Shown piece by piece: positions 24,707 through 33,607 of a DNA stretch of 64,000 nt (position 1 is the first letter of the stretch; every line of letters starts with the position of its first letter). The position numbers and the translations under genes are program-made. The DNA is taken from assembly GCA_049324835.1 (NCBI GenBank), contig JBMOMT010000044.1, positions 21,944 to 85,943 of the forward strand, given 5' to 3'. The notes below the pieces were generated by a model. It had not been told where the DNA came from and made no database searches. It saw only the letters and a list, made by a program, of their open reading frames with translations. The stretch is from JBMOMT01 sp049324835. GTDB lineage: Bacteria; Chloroflexota; Anaerolineae; CAYNKW01.

Positions 24707-24736
24707 GATCTCTCCCGCACGCCAGGCGATTCGTGA

Positions 24737-26767
24737 TCACTCTGCCGCCCCAGAATCCCCCGCACCGGCGCGTCGACCGCGACGCGCCAGCCAGACGCCT
24801 GCGCCCACCGCCAGAACGAGCCCAACGATGCCCACCAGCCACAGCGACGCGCCGCCCATCACGACCGACGGCACGGGCGTCGAGGTGGGCGCTGGCCGGG
24901 GCGTGGCCGTGGGGATGGGGGTGGGCGTGGGCGTGGGCAGCGGTGTGGCGGTCGGCGATGGGATCGGAGTGGGTGTGGGGGCCAGCAATACCAGGTTCAA
25001 CGTGGCCGTGTGGCGCGGCCCATCGGCAGACGCCGCTTCCAGCGCCAGCGAATGGCTGCCGGCAGGCGCTGCCAGCTCGGACGAGAGTGACAAGACCACC
25101 TGGGCCGGCAATGTCACGGTCTCCGCACCCGCGGCGACGGTGACACCCTGCGGCAAGCCGGTCAGGCGCAGTGAGACGGCGCCATCAAAGCCATAACGCG
25201 GCGCGAGATCCACCGTCACCTGGCCTGCCTCGCCGACAGGCAGTATCAGCTCGGCAGGCTGCACGTGCAGGGTAAAATCGCCGGCTGCCCGGATCAGACT
25301 GACCTCTTCCAGCAGCGGCGAGAAACCGGGATCGGCGCTGGTCAGCAGCGCCCGGTAGCGCAGATAACGCGACGGCGGCAGGTTCAGATCGAGCAGCGAG
25401 TGAATGTTTTCGCCTGCCTGGCTACCTCCGGCAACCGGCAGCCAGTCCGACCAGTTCTGACCATCATCGGAGACGGCCACCTCCAGGCGGATATCGCTGC
25501 CCTGGGGCAGCTGGCAGCTCCAGCGCAGATCACCCCAATAGATAGGCTCACCGGCGTCCAGGGGCGGCGAGACAAAGCTGCCCTGCGATTCGTAAACCGG
25601 CGGCGCGGTAGCCAGGCCGATGCGGTATTTGTCGCCATCGTAGCCAGAATAGTAGAGCCAGTAGGTCTGGCCGTCGAAAATAACGTACGGCTCGGAAACG
25701 GTGTGGCTGTCGAAATCGCCGGGCGCGCCCATGTCCAGAATGGGGTTGGCGGCGTCTTTGGTCCAGGAGGTGCCATCCTCCGACGAGGCGTAGCCCAATC
25801 GCCAGCTCATGTTGGCGTTGCCGTCGTGGCCCTCGTAGAACATCTGGTAACGCTCGCCATCATAGAGCACGTGCACACGAGCCACGGAAAAATCGTCCCA
25901 CGCGCCCAGCGGACCGACATCCAGCAGCCACTCGTCGGGCTGCCATTTGTGCCAGACTAGGCCATCTTCCGACCAGGCATAACCCACGCGCAGTGTGCTG
26001 GTGCGATCCGAGCCGCCGTTGTACCACATCTCGAAATGGGTGCCGTTCCACAGCACCGATGGCTCGGAGATAAAATTCTCGTCCCAGCGACCGTCGTGGG
26101 CAGCGCGCATGAGCGGGTTGCCGGCAAAGCGCTCCCAGGCCACACCATCGGTAGAGGTGGCATAGTTGATGCTCCATTCCTCGAAATCGTGGGCGCTGTA
26201 CCACATGCGGAACTGTTGGCCGTCCAAGAGCACATAGGGCGGGTAGACGAAATTGGCCTCCGGCGAGCCAGCCGGGCCAGGCGACAGGATCGACTCGTCG
26301 GGCTGGCGCGTCCAACTCAGGCCGTCGGTGGAAACGGCGTGGCCCACCAGCATGGGCGATCTGGTGGTGCCGCTGGGCGTCTGCAGGCGCTGGCGGGCAG
26401 CGTACCACAGGTGATAGACCTGGCCGTCGAAAATCACCTTGGCCTCGCTGACGACGGCGTTATCCCAGGCATCACCCTGGCCGACATCAAAGATCGGGTT
26501 TTGGGGATGTTTGGTGAACGGGCCTGGCCGCGAGCGCAGCCGGATCGCGCCGCGCGGATCGGCATCGTAGCCCAGGGGGGTGCCCAGGGCGTCGAGCGTG
26601 CGCACGTCCAGGTTGTGGCGCTCACCGGCCATAAAATCGGCCTGGGTGGTGTGGGTCCAGCTCTGAGCCGGCTCGTTTTGGGCCAGGCCATTGCCCGGCG
26701 TGACGAGGGCAGCCAGCGCAACGATGGTCAGGACGATCTCGATCGAGAAGCGGTTGACGTTTTTCAT
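24737..26767 (-). CDS. Secreted GH43/GH32-like beta-propeller protein with C-terminal anchor
   Basis: 676 residues. Signal peptide (about 1-29), then a five-bladed propeller of glycosidase clan type: blades repeat W(D/E)...S.P.V...G..(Y/F).(L/M)WY...D and GYA.S.DG..W. A discoidin-like or strand-rich domain follows, then an NEW-like repeat (ADFTLHVQPAELILPVGEAGQVTV), a Thr-Pro linker and a C-terminal helix with a basic end. Such proteins bind or cleave plant or microbial polysaccharide; the catalytic acids cannot be assigned from pattern alone, so enzyme activity is unproven. It is anchored in the same way as the LysM protein two genes downstream. Confidence 0.8.
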   Translation of the reverse strand: MKNVNRFSIEIVLTIVALAALVTPGNGLAQNEPAQSWTHTTQADFMAGERHNLDVRTLDALGTPLGYDADPRGAIRLRSRPGPFTKHPQNPIFDVGQGDAWDNAVVSEAKVIFDGQVYHLWYAARQRLQTPSGTTRSPMLVGHAVSTDGLSWTRQPDESILSPGPAGSPEANFVYPPYVLLDGQQFRMWYSAHDFEEWSINYATSTDGVAWERFAGNPLMRAAHDGRWDENFISEPSVLWNGTHFEMWYNGGSDRTSTLRVGYAWSEDGLVWHKWQPDEWLLDVGPLGAWDDFSVARVHVLYDGERYQMFYEGHDGNANMSWRLGYASSEDGTSWTKDAANPILDMGAPGDFDSHTVSEPYVIFDGQTYWLYYSGYDGDKYRIGLATAPPVYESQGSFVSPPLDAGEPIYWGDLRWSCQLPQGSDIRLEVAVSDDGQNWSDWLPVAGGSQAGENIHSLLDLNLPPSRYLRYRALLTSADPGFSPLLEEVSLIRAAGDFTLHVQPAELILPVGEAGQVTVDLAPRYGFDGAVSLRLTGLPQGVTVAAGAETVTLPAQVVLSLSSELAAPAGSHSLALEAASADGPRHTATLNLVLLAPTPTPIPSPTATPLPTPTPTPIPTATPRPAPTSTPVPSVVMGGASLWLVGIVGLVLAVGAGVWLARRGRRAGAGDSGAAE

Positions 26768-26770
26768 AAG

Positions 26771-28180
26771 CTACTCAGGATTAAAATAGTTAAAAGTTGC
26801 CCGCGCCAGATCGGACATCACCTGGGAGCTGAGCTCCCATTCCAGCCAGCCGGGTCGGTAGAGAAAGACACTAAAGACGTAATCGCCGCCGGGAGAATAG
26901 ACCAGGCCCACGTCGGCGTGCGAGTCGCCGATCCAGGCGTGCTTGTGGGCGATGGGCACGCCCGGCGGTGTGCCGGCCTCCAAAAAGCTACCCACCTTGT
27001 TCTGAGCCATGACGTCCAGGATGGCCTGACACTCGACGGGCGTCAGCTCGTTGGGGTAGGTAGCCAGGAGCTGACCGCTGCCGCGCGCGCACTGGTAGAT
27101 CATTTCCAGGAGCAGGCCCATATCTTCCGGCGTGGTCTGCATGTGCAGATCGGGTTGGGTGGTTTTGTCGGTGCGTGAATTGGCCGGGGTGGTGACGGGC
27201 GCGGGGATGTCTTCCACATCGTAGGGGGAGGCCATAAAGGTGTTGATCAGCCCCAGCCGCCGCATCGACTCGGTGAGCAGGCGCACGCCGCGGAAACTGT
27301 CGCCGTCGCCGATCTGTCGCAGCAGCAGGTTGGCGGTATAATTGCCGCTGAGGGTCATCGTCTCGCTGATGAGCCTGGCTGTTTCCAGATCGGGTTCAGC
27401 GTCGAGCTGGCGATAGATCTCTTCCAGAATGGCGATCTTGAGCGCGCTCATGCCGGCAAAAGCCACGTCGGCGTCCGAGCGCACCGTCTCGCCGGAGCGT
27501 AGATCGCGAATAAAAACGCCGCCCAGGCCGGGAAAATCGGACAGCCGGGCCTCGACCATCCCGGCGAGCAGGGTGAACGACGGCGGGTCGGGCTGGCGGC
27601 TATGCACCACCAGGTTGACCTGGCGGTTGAGGGGATCGGTGAGCGCGGCGATCATACGGCTCAGCGAGGCCGGCACGTCCAGCAGGCTCTCCGGCTGGCC
27701 AGACGAATAAGAGAGCGTCTCGACCACGGCATGAGGCTGTTGTAGCGATTGGTCGTGCTCTTCGGCCACCCGCTCCAGCCACAAGCGCACCATGTCTTGG
27801 TCGTAACTGACCTGGAGGGGATAATCGACCGCCGGGCCAGCTTCTTTGAGCAAAAAGTCCAAAAAACCATCCCAATAATCGCCCTGTGGCTGCGCCTTGA
27901 AGGCGGCGTCGACCATCTCGGGCGATTTGAGGCGCAGACCCAGATCGCGTGGCGAGACGGTCAATTCATGCGTCAGGTAATAGACCGCCAACGGGGCGTA
28001 ATAGGTCGATTCCAGGGTGTGAATGGCCTCGGCGGGCAACATGCCGCCCACAGACACACCGCCTATCGTCACACCTTTGGGCAATCGGGTGCGATAGGCG
28101 TTGTACTGGCCCACCTGGTATAATGCCGCCAGGATGACGGCGACGACGACCACGAAAACTGTAAAACGAGACCCGCGCAA
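26771..28180 (-). CDS. Beta-lactamase-like serine hydrolase with N-terminal PG-binding-like domain
   Basis: 469 residues. An N-terminal membrane segment (about 7-22) is followed by a VanW/YoaR-type putative peptidoglycan-binding domain (TRLPKGVTIGGVSVGGM..EAIHTLE). The C-terminal half is class A beta-lactamase fold: SALK (Ser245, Lys248), SGN (278-280) and HKHAW where class A enzymes have KTG. The KH(G/A)W form occurs in non-lactamase serine hydrolases of this fold, so an envelope-related hydrolase or binding protein is likelier than antibiotic resistance. It sits 3 bases before the propeller gene and is co-transcribed. Confidence 0.85.
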   Translation of the reverse strand: MRGSRFTVFVVVVAVILAALYQVGQYNAYRTRLPKGVTIGGVSVGGMLPAEAIHTLESTYYAPLAVYYLTHELTVSPRDLGLRLKSPEMVDAAFKAQPQGDYWDGFLDFLLKEAGPAVDYPLQVSYDQDMVRLWLERVAEEHDQSLQQPHAVVETLSYSSGQPESLLDVPASLSRMIAALTDPLNRQVNLVVHSRQPDPPSFTLLAGMVEARLSDFPGLGGVFIRDLRSGETVRSDADVAFAGMSALKIAILEEIYRQLDAEPDLETARLISETMTLSGNYTANLLLRQIGDGDSFRGVRLLTESMRRLGLINTFMASPYDVEDIPAPVTTPANSRTDKTTQPDLHMQTTPEDMGLLLEMIYQCARGSGQLLATYPNELTPVECQAILDVMAQNKVGSFLEAGTPPGVPIAHKHAWIGDSHADVGLVYSPGGDYVFSVFLYRPGWLEWELSSQVMSDLARATFNYFNPE

Positions 28181-28198
28181 GTTTATCCTGCTCCCAGG

Positions 28199-29170
28199 CT
28201 AGCTGGCCGATGCGTCAGACAGGGCCCAGCGCAGTCTTTCGAGGCTCAGGTTGCCGCCGCTGAGCACCAGCGCCACCTTGCGTCCGGCCAGCTGTTCCTT
28301 GTACTTGAGCGCCGCTGCCAGCGGCGCCGCGCCGGCCCCCTCGGCCAGGTTGTGGGTGTATTCCAGCATCAGCACGATAGCGCGACGGATCTCTTGATCG
28401 CTGACCAGCCAAAAGTCGTTCAGGTGCTGCCACAGGATACGTTGTGGCAGGTCGAAGGCGGTGCGTGTGGCCAGTCCCTCGGCGACGGTCTCCATTTTGT
28501 CGGTCACCAGTTTTCTGGCCTGCCAGGATTTAAAGGCCGCCGGAGCCGCTTCGGACTGCACGCCGATCACTTGCACTGCCGGTTTGAGCGCCTCGACCAC
28601 GGTGCACACGCCGGCAGCGCCACTGCCGCCGCCCACCGGCACGATGATCGTTTCCACAGCGGGCAGGTCTTCCAGGATCTCCAGGGCATAGGTGCCCACG
28701 CCAGCGATCAGGTGCGGCTCGTCACCCGAGTGGACGTAGCGGTAACCCTCCTGGGTTGCCAGTTGCTCCACGTATTCACGAGCGGCATCGAAATCGGAGC
28801 CGTAAAAGTGCACCTCGGCGCCCAGGGCGCGCATGGCGGCCACCTTGCCCGGGTTGGCTCCCTGCGGCACGCCGATGATGGCCCGGACGCCAAAGAGTCG
28901 ACCGGCATAGGCCACCGATTGGCCGTGATTGCCCGTGCTGGCCGCGATCAGGCCACGCTGCCGCACCTCAGCGCTCAGTTGGGAGGCCAGATAGACCCCG
29001 CCGCGCACTTTGAAAGCCCCCACCGGCTGGTGATTTTCGTGCTTGACGTAGACCTGGCAGCCCAACAGATCACTCAAAGCCGGGTAATGGTGCAACGGCG
29101 TCCGGGCGAGATAACGCCCGATGACCTGGCGCGCTTCCAGCACATCTTGAAAAGTGGGTGGCTGAAGCAT
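28199..29170 (-). CDS. Threonine dehydratase / serine racemase-like PLP enzyme
   Basis: 323 residues, fold type II PLP enzyme. The Schiff-base lysine is in GAFKVRGG, the phosphate-binding loop is VGGGSGAAG, and ASTGNHGQSVAYAG is the substrate loop. There is no C-terminal ACT domain, so it is the catabolic, not the isoleucine-feedback, type; ectoine-operon EutB and hydroxyaspartate dehydratases look similar. The ATG at 29170 follows AAGGAGG; the longer frame to 29350 is rejected. A 125-base gap to the upstream hydrolase leaves room for a separate promoter that I could not place. Confidence 0.88.
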   Translation of the reverse strand: MLQPPTFQDVLEARQVIGRYLARTPLHHYPALSDLLGCQVYVKHENHQPVGAFKVRGGVYLASQLSAEVRQRGLIAASTGNHGQSVAYAGRLFGVRAIIGVPQGANPGKVAAMRALGAEVHFYGSDFDAAREYVEQLATQEGYRYVHSGDEPHLIAGVGTYALEILEDLPAVETIIVPVGGGSGAAGVCTVVEALKPAVQVIGVQSEAAPAAFKSWQARKLVTDKMETVAEGLATRTAFDLPQRILWQHLNDFWLVSDQEIRRAIVLMLEYTHNLAEGAGAAPLAAALKYKEQLAGRKVALVLSGGNLSLERLRWALSDASAS

Positions 29171-29295
29171 AAACCCTCCTTGCTTTTGCCGGTTTCGAAT
29201 GGCCCACAGCGGAGGGATTATAACACAACAGCCCAACGCTGACAAACCATCGGCCCCGCCGTGCAGACGCTCCGAGTGGATGGCAACGCCTCGCG

Positions 29296-30450
29296 TTATT
29301 TCAGATACTGGTCGAAAAAGGCCACCACCCGCTCCATGGCCAGCTCCCATGCCTCTGCCTGAAAGGTGTGCGGCTGGCCGGGATAGGTGAAAAACTCGAC
29401 CGGTCGGCGCGCCTGGCGCATCTTTTCGTAGAGTTTTTCGGAAAATCGAATGGGCACGTCGTCGTCGGCCTGGCCGTGGTGGATGCTCATGGGCGGCGCG
29501 GTCTCCAGATAGTTGATGGCCGACGCCCAGGCGTAGGAGGCGGGGTTCCGCTCCGGCAAACCGAACAGGGCCACCACGTTGGAACGGGTGACAGCGTTCC
29601 AGTAATAGTTATCCACCTCATCGGCGGCCACCGCCCCAAAGAGGGCCAGCGCCTTGATCTGGCGGCTCACCACGCCGGCCTTGATAACAATACCGCCGCC
29701 CATGCTGTGACCCCACATGCCAATACGCGCCGGATCGGCTTTGTCGATGGTGCGCACCGAGCTGACCAGGTTCAGCACGTCCTCCACGTAGCCCACCAAC
29801 AGCAGACTTTCCCCGGAACCGGACGCGCCATAGTTGCGATAATCCGGGGCGATGGTCAGGTAGCCCTGACGCGCCAAATAGTCGGCCTCGCGTTGGGTGC
29901 CGGTGCCGGTAAAATAAAGCTCCGGGTCGTAATAGCCGTGGCCGAGAATGATCACCGGGAACGGCCCGTTGCCGTGAGGCACGTACATGTAACCGCTGAT
30001 GGTCAGATCGCCGCTGGGGTAGGCGATGTAATACGCCGCATAAGCATCACTCTGCGGAATGTCGCCGGTGATGTGCACCTGACCACCCTTGAAGGTTCGT
30101 TTTTGCAGGCGGGTGATGTAATAGTCCAGGCGTGGATCGGGTGTGTTGGTGGGGGTGGCAGGGCGGCGGGTGGGGGTGTGGCTGGGGGTGGGGGTGATGG
30201 TGCCGGTGGGCCTGGCAGTGCCGGTGGCGGTGGGCGTCCAGGTGGGCGGCCAGGTCGCCTCCGCGCGGGCCTGAGCCAGGCCCACCGAGCTCCCCCCAAC
30301 CGCCGCCTGTTCCTGCGGTGGCAGTGGGTTCCACGGCCCATCGGGCATGGCGGCGATGAGCAGATACCACAGGGCCACCAGTGTCGATGCCATCAGAAAA
30401 AACAGCGCCAAAGCAGCCAGCGCGCGCTCGTTCGACCGACGATTCTGCAA
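29296..30450 (-). CDS. Secreted or anchored alpha/beta hydrolase (prolyl oligopeptidase/acyl-esterase type)
   Basis: 384 residues. An N-terminal membrane segment (about 10-34) and a Thr-Pro linker place the enzyme outside the cell. The hydrolase domain has VIILGHGYYDP (oxyanion region), the nucleophile elbow GHSMGG, and the HGQADDDVPI and GQPHTF segments with the catalytic Asp and His. This is the dienelactone-hydrolase/peptidase S9 group; the substrate is unknown. It is 13 bases downstream of the exonuclease gene and shares its transcript. Confidence 0.86.
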   Translation of the reverse strand: MQNRRSNERALAALALFFLMASTLVALWYLLIAAMPDGPWNPLPPQEQAAVGGSSVGLAQARAEATWPPTWTPTATGTARPTGTITPTPSHTPTRRPATPTNTPDPRLDYYITRLQKRTFKGGQVHITGDIPQSDAYAAYYIAYPSGDLTISGYMYVPHGNGPFPVIILGHGYYDPELYFTGTGTQREADYLARQGYLTIAPDYRNYGASGSGESLLLVGYVEDVLNLVSSVRTIDKADPARIGMWGHSMGGGIVIKAGVVSRQIKALALFGAVAADEVDNYYWNAVTRSNVVALFGLPERNPASYAWASAINYLETAPPMSIHHGQADDDVPIRFSEKLYEKMRQARRPVEFFTYPGQPHTFQAEAWELAMERVVAFFDQYLK

Positions 30451-30463
30451 GTCCGATGCCTCC

Positions 30464-31732
30464 CTATGCCTCGGTCTCTGCCTGGGCCATTTTGCGCTCC
30501 AGACGGCGCAGTCGGTGGGTCAGCTCTTCAAAAGTCTCGCGGATGGGGCGGGTGGAAGAATGGGCGGCCAGCAGTGCCATGGCCTGATGGGTGACTGCCG
30601 CCGCCGCGGGCAGATCGCCGACGTGCCATTCGTAGTGTTTGGCCAGCTCGATGTGGGCGTACACCTCGTCGCAGCAATCGTCCGCGATGACCGCCCGCCA
30701 CATGTCTGCAGCTTCCTGACGCCGCTCCTGTCGTTTGAGCAAAAACCCAAGCTGACGACAGGCATCCGCCTTTAATACGGCGGTCGCAGGCCGATCCAAC
30801 ACCGCCCGGTAAACAGCCTCCGACTCGGCCAGCATGCCCTTTGTTTCGTACCAATGCCCCAAACTGAACAGATCGTCATCGGCGAGCGGCCCGGCGATCA
30901 GTGGGTCGGCAAAGACCGCGCCCAGGCGCGCCGCCAGGCTGACCATGGAGAGCACATCTATCTGGTTGTGGTAGAACACGCCCGCCAGCTCGGTGGCATC
31001 GCCGGTCTGAAGGTAATCCAGGTAGATGCGCGGCACCAGCCAGCCGGGCACTTCGGCCTCTCCGCGCTGCACACCCAGCACTTGTCGCTCCAACGCGCCA
31101 AGCGCGCACGAATCCAACCGCCGCCGCCACAGCCGTCGCGCCGGGGTGAGCAGATCCAGGTGCGGGGCGCGGGTCAATCGACGGGGCTGGCGGGCCAGGG
31201 TAAAGCGTGAGTTGAGCAGCGGCAGGTCGAAGGCCCGGCCATTGAAACTGACCAGCGCCTCGAAACGATCCAACACCTCACCGACGGCGTGCAGATAGGC
31301 TGTTTCCTCGGTCAGATCGCGCATAAAATACTGCTGCACGCAAAAGGTATCACCCTGAAAAAAACCCACCCCGGTCTGGAAAACAAAAGTGCCCGCGCCG
31401 CCCGAAAGCCCGGACGTTTCGACGTCGAAAAAAACGGCCCGCCGCAGGTCAAAAACCTGACCGCCGGCCAGATCGGCCAGGCGGGCCAGTGTCTGCGGCG
31501 TGATGTCGAGCGCCGCGCCCAGAGGCAGGTGGCCGTGACGGTGGGTCAGCGGCCAGGATGCTTCGGCGATAAAACAGTCGCCCACCGGGGTGTGCAGCAC
31601 CCGGCCAGGCACGATCTGCTCGACGCCGACGGCGCGTTTCTGGGGTGGGGGTTGCAGGTGAGCCGCGCCCTGGTGCAGGCCCAGTCGGCGCAAGCGGTGC
31701 AATCGTTTCTGCAGGTCGCTGGTGTCGCCCAT
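30464..31732 (-). CDS. RNase H-like (DEDD) exonuclease, YprB family, with TPR-like tail
   Basis: 422 residues. The middle contains a DEDD nuclease core: FFDVETSGLSGG (Asp, Glu), SFNGRAFDLPLL (Asp) and YHNQIDVLSMV (final His/Asp region). This pattern is YprB/RNase_H_2. The C-terminal third (from about 290) is helical with TPR-like spacing (LGHWYETKGMLAESEAVYRAVL). B. subtilis YprB is of unknown function; a 3'-5' exonuclease acting on DNA or RNA is expected. It starts 6 bases after the upstream zinc-ribbon gene. Confidence 0.85.
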   Translation of the reverse strand: MGDTSDLQKRLHRLRRLGLHQGAAHLQPPPQKRAVGVEQIVPGRVLHTPVGDCFIAEASWPLTHRHGHLPLGAALDITPQTLARLADLAGGQVFDLRRAVFFDVETSGLSGGAGTFVFQTGVGFFQGDTFCVQQYFMRDLTEETAYLHAVGEVLDRFEALVSFNGRAFDLPLLNSRFTLARQPRRLTRAPHLDLLTPARRLWRRRLDSCALGALERQVLGVQRGEAEVPGWLVPRIYLDYLQTGDATELAGVFYHNQIDVLSMVSLAARLGAVFADPLIAGPLADDDLFSLGHWYETKGMLAESEAVYRAVLDRPATAVLKADACRQLGFLLKRQERRQEAADMWRAVIADDCCDEVYAHIELAKHYEWHVGDLPAAAAVTHQAMALLAAHSSTRPIRETFEELTHRLRRLERKMAQAETEA

Positions 31733-31738
31733 GCCAGC

Positions 31739-32179
31739 CTATTTACGTTTGCGAAAAGCCAGCCAGCCTGCGCCCAGGCCCAGCAGGCCCAGAATCACGC
31801 CGGGGGCAAAACAGAGAGCCGTGGCAAAACCAACGTTTTCCTGGGTGGTCAGGTCCGATTCACCCATCAGCGCCAGGACGCCCAGGCTACAAAAGCACAG
31901 CGACGCCACCAAAAAGCTCGCCGCAGCCACGATAGCCACGATCCGGATGGCCGTGCTGCTGTCGCCCTGGGGTTTGGCGGGCTCTGGCGGCAGGTAGGCC
32001 CCGGCCGAAGGCTCCGTTTGCGGCAAGGGTTCTTGCTCTGCGGCGGCAGAGGTATCGATGGGCGGAGGGGGCGCCGCCGGCTGCTCGGCCGGCGCGGTTC
32101 GCATGCCGCACTCGCCGCAAAAAACGTCAGCCGGCATCAGGGCTGCGCCGCAATTGGGACAGGTTCTATCGTTGCTCAT
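31739..32179 (-). CDS. Zinc-ribbon membrane protein
   Basis: 146 residues. N-terminal double zinc ribbon half-site CPNCGAALMPADVFCGECG, then a Pro-rich linker, then two membrane segments (about 77-100 and 115-140) and a basic end RKRK. No known function. The ATG at 32179 gives the usual MSNDRTCPNCGA start; a longer frame to 32269 would run into repeat A2. It is the first gene after the A2 element and its promoter. Confidence 0.82.
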   Translation of the reverse strand: MSNDRTCPNCGAALMPADVFCGECGMRTAPAEQPAAPPPPIDTSAAAEQEPLPQTEPSAGAYLPPEPAKPQGDSSTAIRIVAIVAAASFLVASLCFCSLGVLALMGESDLTTQENVGFATALCFAPGVILGLLGLGAGWLAFRKRK

Positions 32180-32212
32180 GAGGAGAACTCCTTTCGCTGT
32201 GTGTGCCTGCGC

Positions 32213-32355
32213 GTAACTGCTCACCCTCCCGCAGACTCTTGTAGGGGCCGTGACCCTACACTGCCGCAATTTGTCGATTCGCCAGCGTCCAGTCGGCCAG
32301 ATTGTGGGACAGGATGAACGGTTCTAGCCTGCGGGAGGGTAGGCTGAACAGTTAC
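32213..32355 (-). repeat. Repeat element A, copy 2
   Basis: 143 bp bounded by inverted repeats nearly identical to those of copy 1 (28 of the first 30 bases on the minus strand match). The interior is different and holds a TGTAGGG/CCCTACA hairpin. It lies in the 5' leader of the zinc-ribbon gene, about 30 bases after the predicted start of transcription, the same arrangement as copy 1. Confidence 0.85.
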
Positions 32356-32384
32356 CCCTGCGCTAGTTGTGCCCGTGAGTCGAT

Positions 32385-32412
32385 ATTATACCCGCGAACG
32401 GTCGAAAGGCAA
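32385..32412 (-). promoter_or_regulatory. Promoter of the zinc-ribbon/exonuclease operon
   Basis: TTGCCT (32412-32407), 16 bases, TATAAT (32390-32385) on the minus strand. It lies between repeats B2 and A2, just as the export-operon promoter lies between B1 and A1. Confidence 0.72.
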
Positions 32413-32435
32413 AACAAAAGGACGCCGCAGCGTCC
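32411..32435 (-). terminator. Terminator of the kinase-FHA-response regulator operon
   Basis: On the minus strand GGACGC-TGCG-GCGTCC is followed by TTTTGTTTT. It lies 175 bases after the response-regulator stop and overlaps the -35 box of the next promoter by two bases. Confidence 0.8.
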
Positions 32436-32472
32436 TCAGAGCGCCCTCGGGTGTATTTTAGTTTTGCGGCGC

Positions 32473-32585
32473 GTTTTCATCCTCCCGCAGGTTTTCGGCG
32501 CACAGGAATCGCTTGCCTCTATTTTGTGACTCTGGCCGAGTGCGACTCACCCTGGCAGAACCTGCGGGAGGATGGGCTGCCCCCA
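32473..32585 (-). repeat. Repeat element B, copy 2
   Basis: About 113 bp, matching copy 1 end to end (roughly seven bases in ten in the interior, ends nearly identical). The inner arm pair is CGCAC (32499-32503) with GTGCG (32540-32544), a compensatory change relative to TGCAC/GTGCA in copy 1. It starts 25 bases after the stop codon of the response regulator and would be in its 3' untranslated RNA. Confidence 0.85.
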
Positions 32586-32609
32586 AGTGAAATGTGCTCG
32601 TTGGAGGCA

Positions 32610-33338
32610 TTAGAGGGAACCCAGCTCTTGCTGGTGGGCATAATCCACAAAACGATAGCCCACGCCTCGCTCGGTGAGAATGTAACGTGGATTGCCCGGA
32701 TCGGGCTCGATCTTTTTGCGCAGGTAGGCGATGTACAACCGCAACAGGTGAGACTCGTCGCGATATTCGTGCCCCCAGACTTTGGAGAGCAGCATCTCGT
32801 GCGACATGACCCAGCCGGTGTTGCTGATGAGATGGTAAAGCAGGCGGTATTCGGTGGGCCGCAGTTTGATCTCCTGGCCATCGACGAACACCTGATGCCG
32901 CTGCAAATCTACCGTGAGGTGATCGTCGATGCGGGTGACGGTCTTGGCAGCGGGGGCAGGCATTTCCAGGCGGCGCAGCAGGGCCTTGATGCGGCTGGAA
33001 AGCTCGCGTGGAGAGAAGGGTTTGGTCACGTAATCGTCGGCCCCCAGTTCCAGGCCACGCACGCGGTCGTCTTCGTCGCCTCGCACGGTGAGCATGATGA
33101 CCGGCACGGTCGAAACCTCTCGGATGCGCTCCAGGGCTTCGAAACCGTCCATCTCGGGCATCTGGACGTCCATCACCACCAGGTCTGGCAGCTCATCGCG
33201 CACCTTTTCCACGGCCATCAGGCCATTGGTGGCCTCTTCTACGCGATAGCCCTCCAACTCGAGGTTCATGCGGATGAAACGGATCATGCGGGGTTCGTCG
33301 TCGACCACCAGGATCAGTCTGGCATCACTCTGGATCAT
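32610..33338 (-). CDS. PhoB/OmpR-type response regulator
   Basis: 242 residues. Receiver domain 1-125 with the acidic pair Asp13-Asp14, phospho-acceptor Asp57 (LVVMDVQMP), Thr84 and the KPF lysine. A C-terminal winged helix (about 140-235, LRPTEYRLLYHL ... RGVGYRF) binds DNA. It resembles KdpE. No histidine kinase is near. It is the last gene of the seven-gene operon with a Ser/Thr kinase, PP2C and FHA proteins (11 bases after the preceding stop), which suggests cross-talk or an orphan regulator driven by another kinase. Confidence 0.94.
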   Translation of the reverse strand: MIQSDARLILVVDDEPRMIRFIRMNLELEGYRVEEATNGLMAVEKVRDELPDLVVMDVQMPEMDGFEALERIREVSTVPVIMLTVRGDEDDRVRGLELGADDYVTKPFSPRELSSRIKALLRRLEMPAPAAKTVTRIDDHLTVDLQRHQVFVDGQEIKLRPTEYRLLYHLISNTGWVMSHEMLLSKVWGHEYRDESHLLRLYIAYLRKKIEPDPGNPRYILTERGVGYRFVDYAHQQELGSL

Positions 33339-33349
33339 GTCACTTTGCC

Positions 33350-33595
33350 CTACTCGCGGAAAAAGGCGTCGACCTCTTCCCGCTCGGCCTCGCTGGGCAT
33401 AACTTCTACAAAGCTGATGCGATGCCAGGGAATGATGAGCGTCATGGCATCTTCATCCACGTAATGGAGCGGTTTGCCGTCTCGCAGGCGCGGGTTGGTG
33501 CAGTTGAGGAAATTATCCTGTGGTTCGGGAAGCTCTTGAACCTCTGCCACGAACGGGTCGGCATTGGCCATGTGGACGATAACCGTGTGCGCCAT
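33350..33595 (-). CDS. Small conserved protein of unknown function
   Basis: 81 residues, no membrane segment, acidic C-terminus (EAEREEVDAFFRE). The core (NFLNCTNPRLRDGKPLHYVD.DAMTLIIPWHRISFVEVMP) looks like a single small beta-rich domain; I recall similar short proteins in Chloroflexi, but no function. It lies between an FHA gene (12 bases) and the response regulator (11 bases) and is clearly part of the operon, so it may be an adaptor of the signalling set. Confidence 0.8.
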   Translation of the reverse strand: MAHTVIVHMANADPFVAEVQELPEPQDNFLNCTNPRLRDGKPLHYVDEDAMTLIIPWHRISFVEVMPSEAEREEVDAFFRE

Positions 33596-33607
33596 TCCAG
33601 CACTCCT

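Noticed and set aside
26771..28180. True antibiotic-degrading class A beta-lactamase
   Set aside because: HKHAW replaces KTG and a peptidoglycan-binding-like domain is attached; an envelope role fits better.
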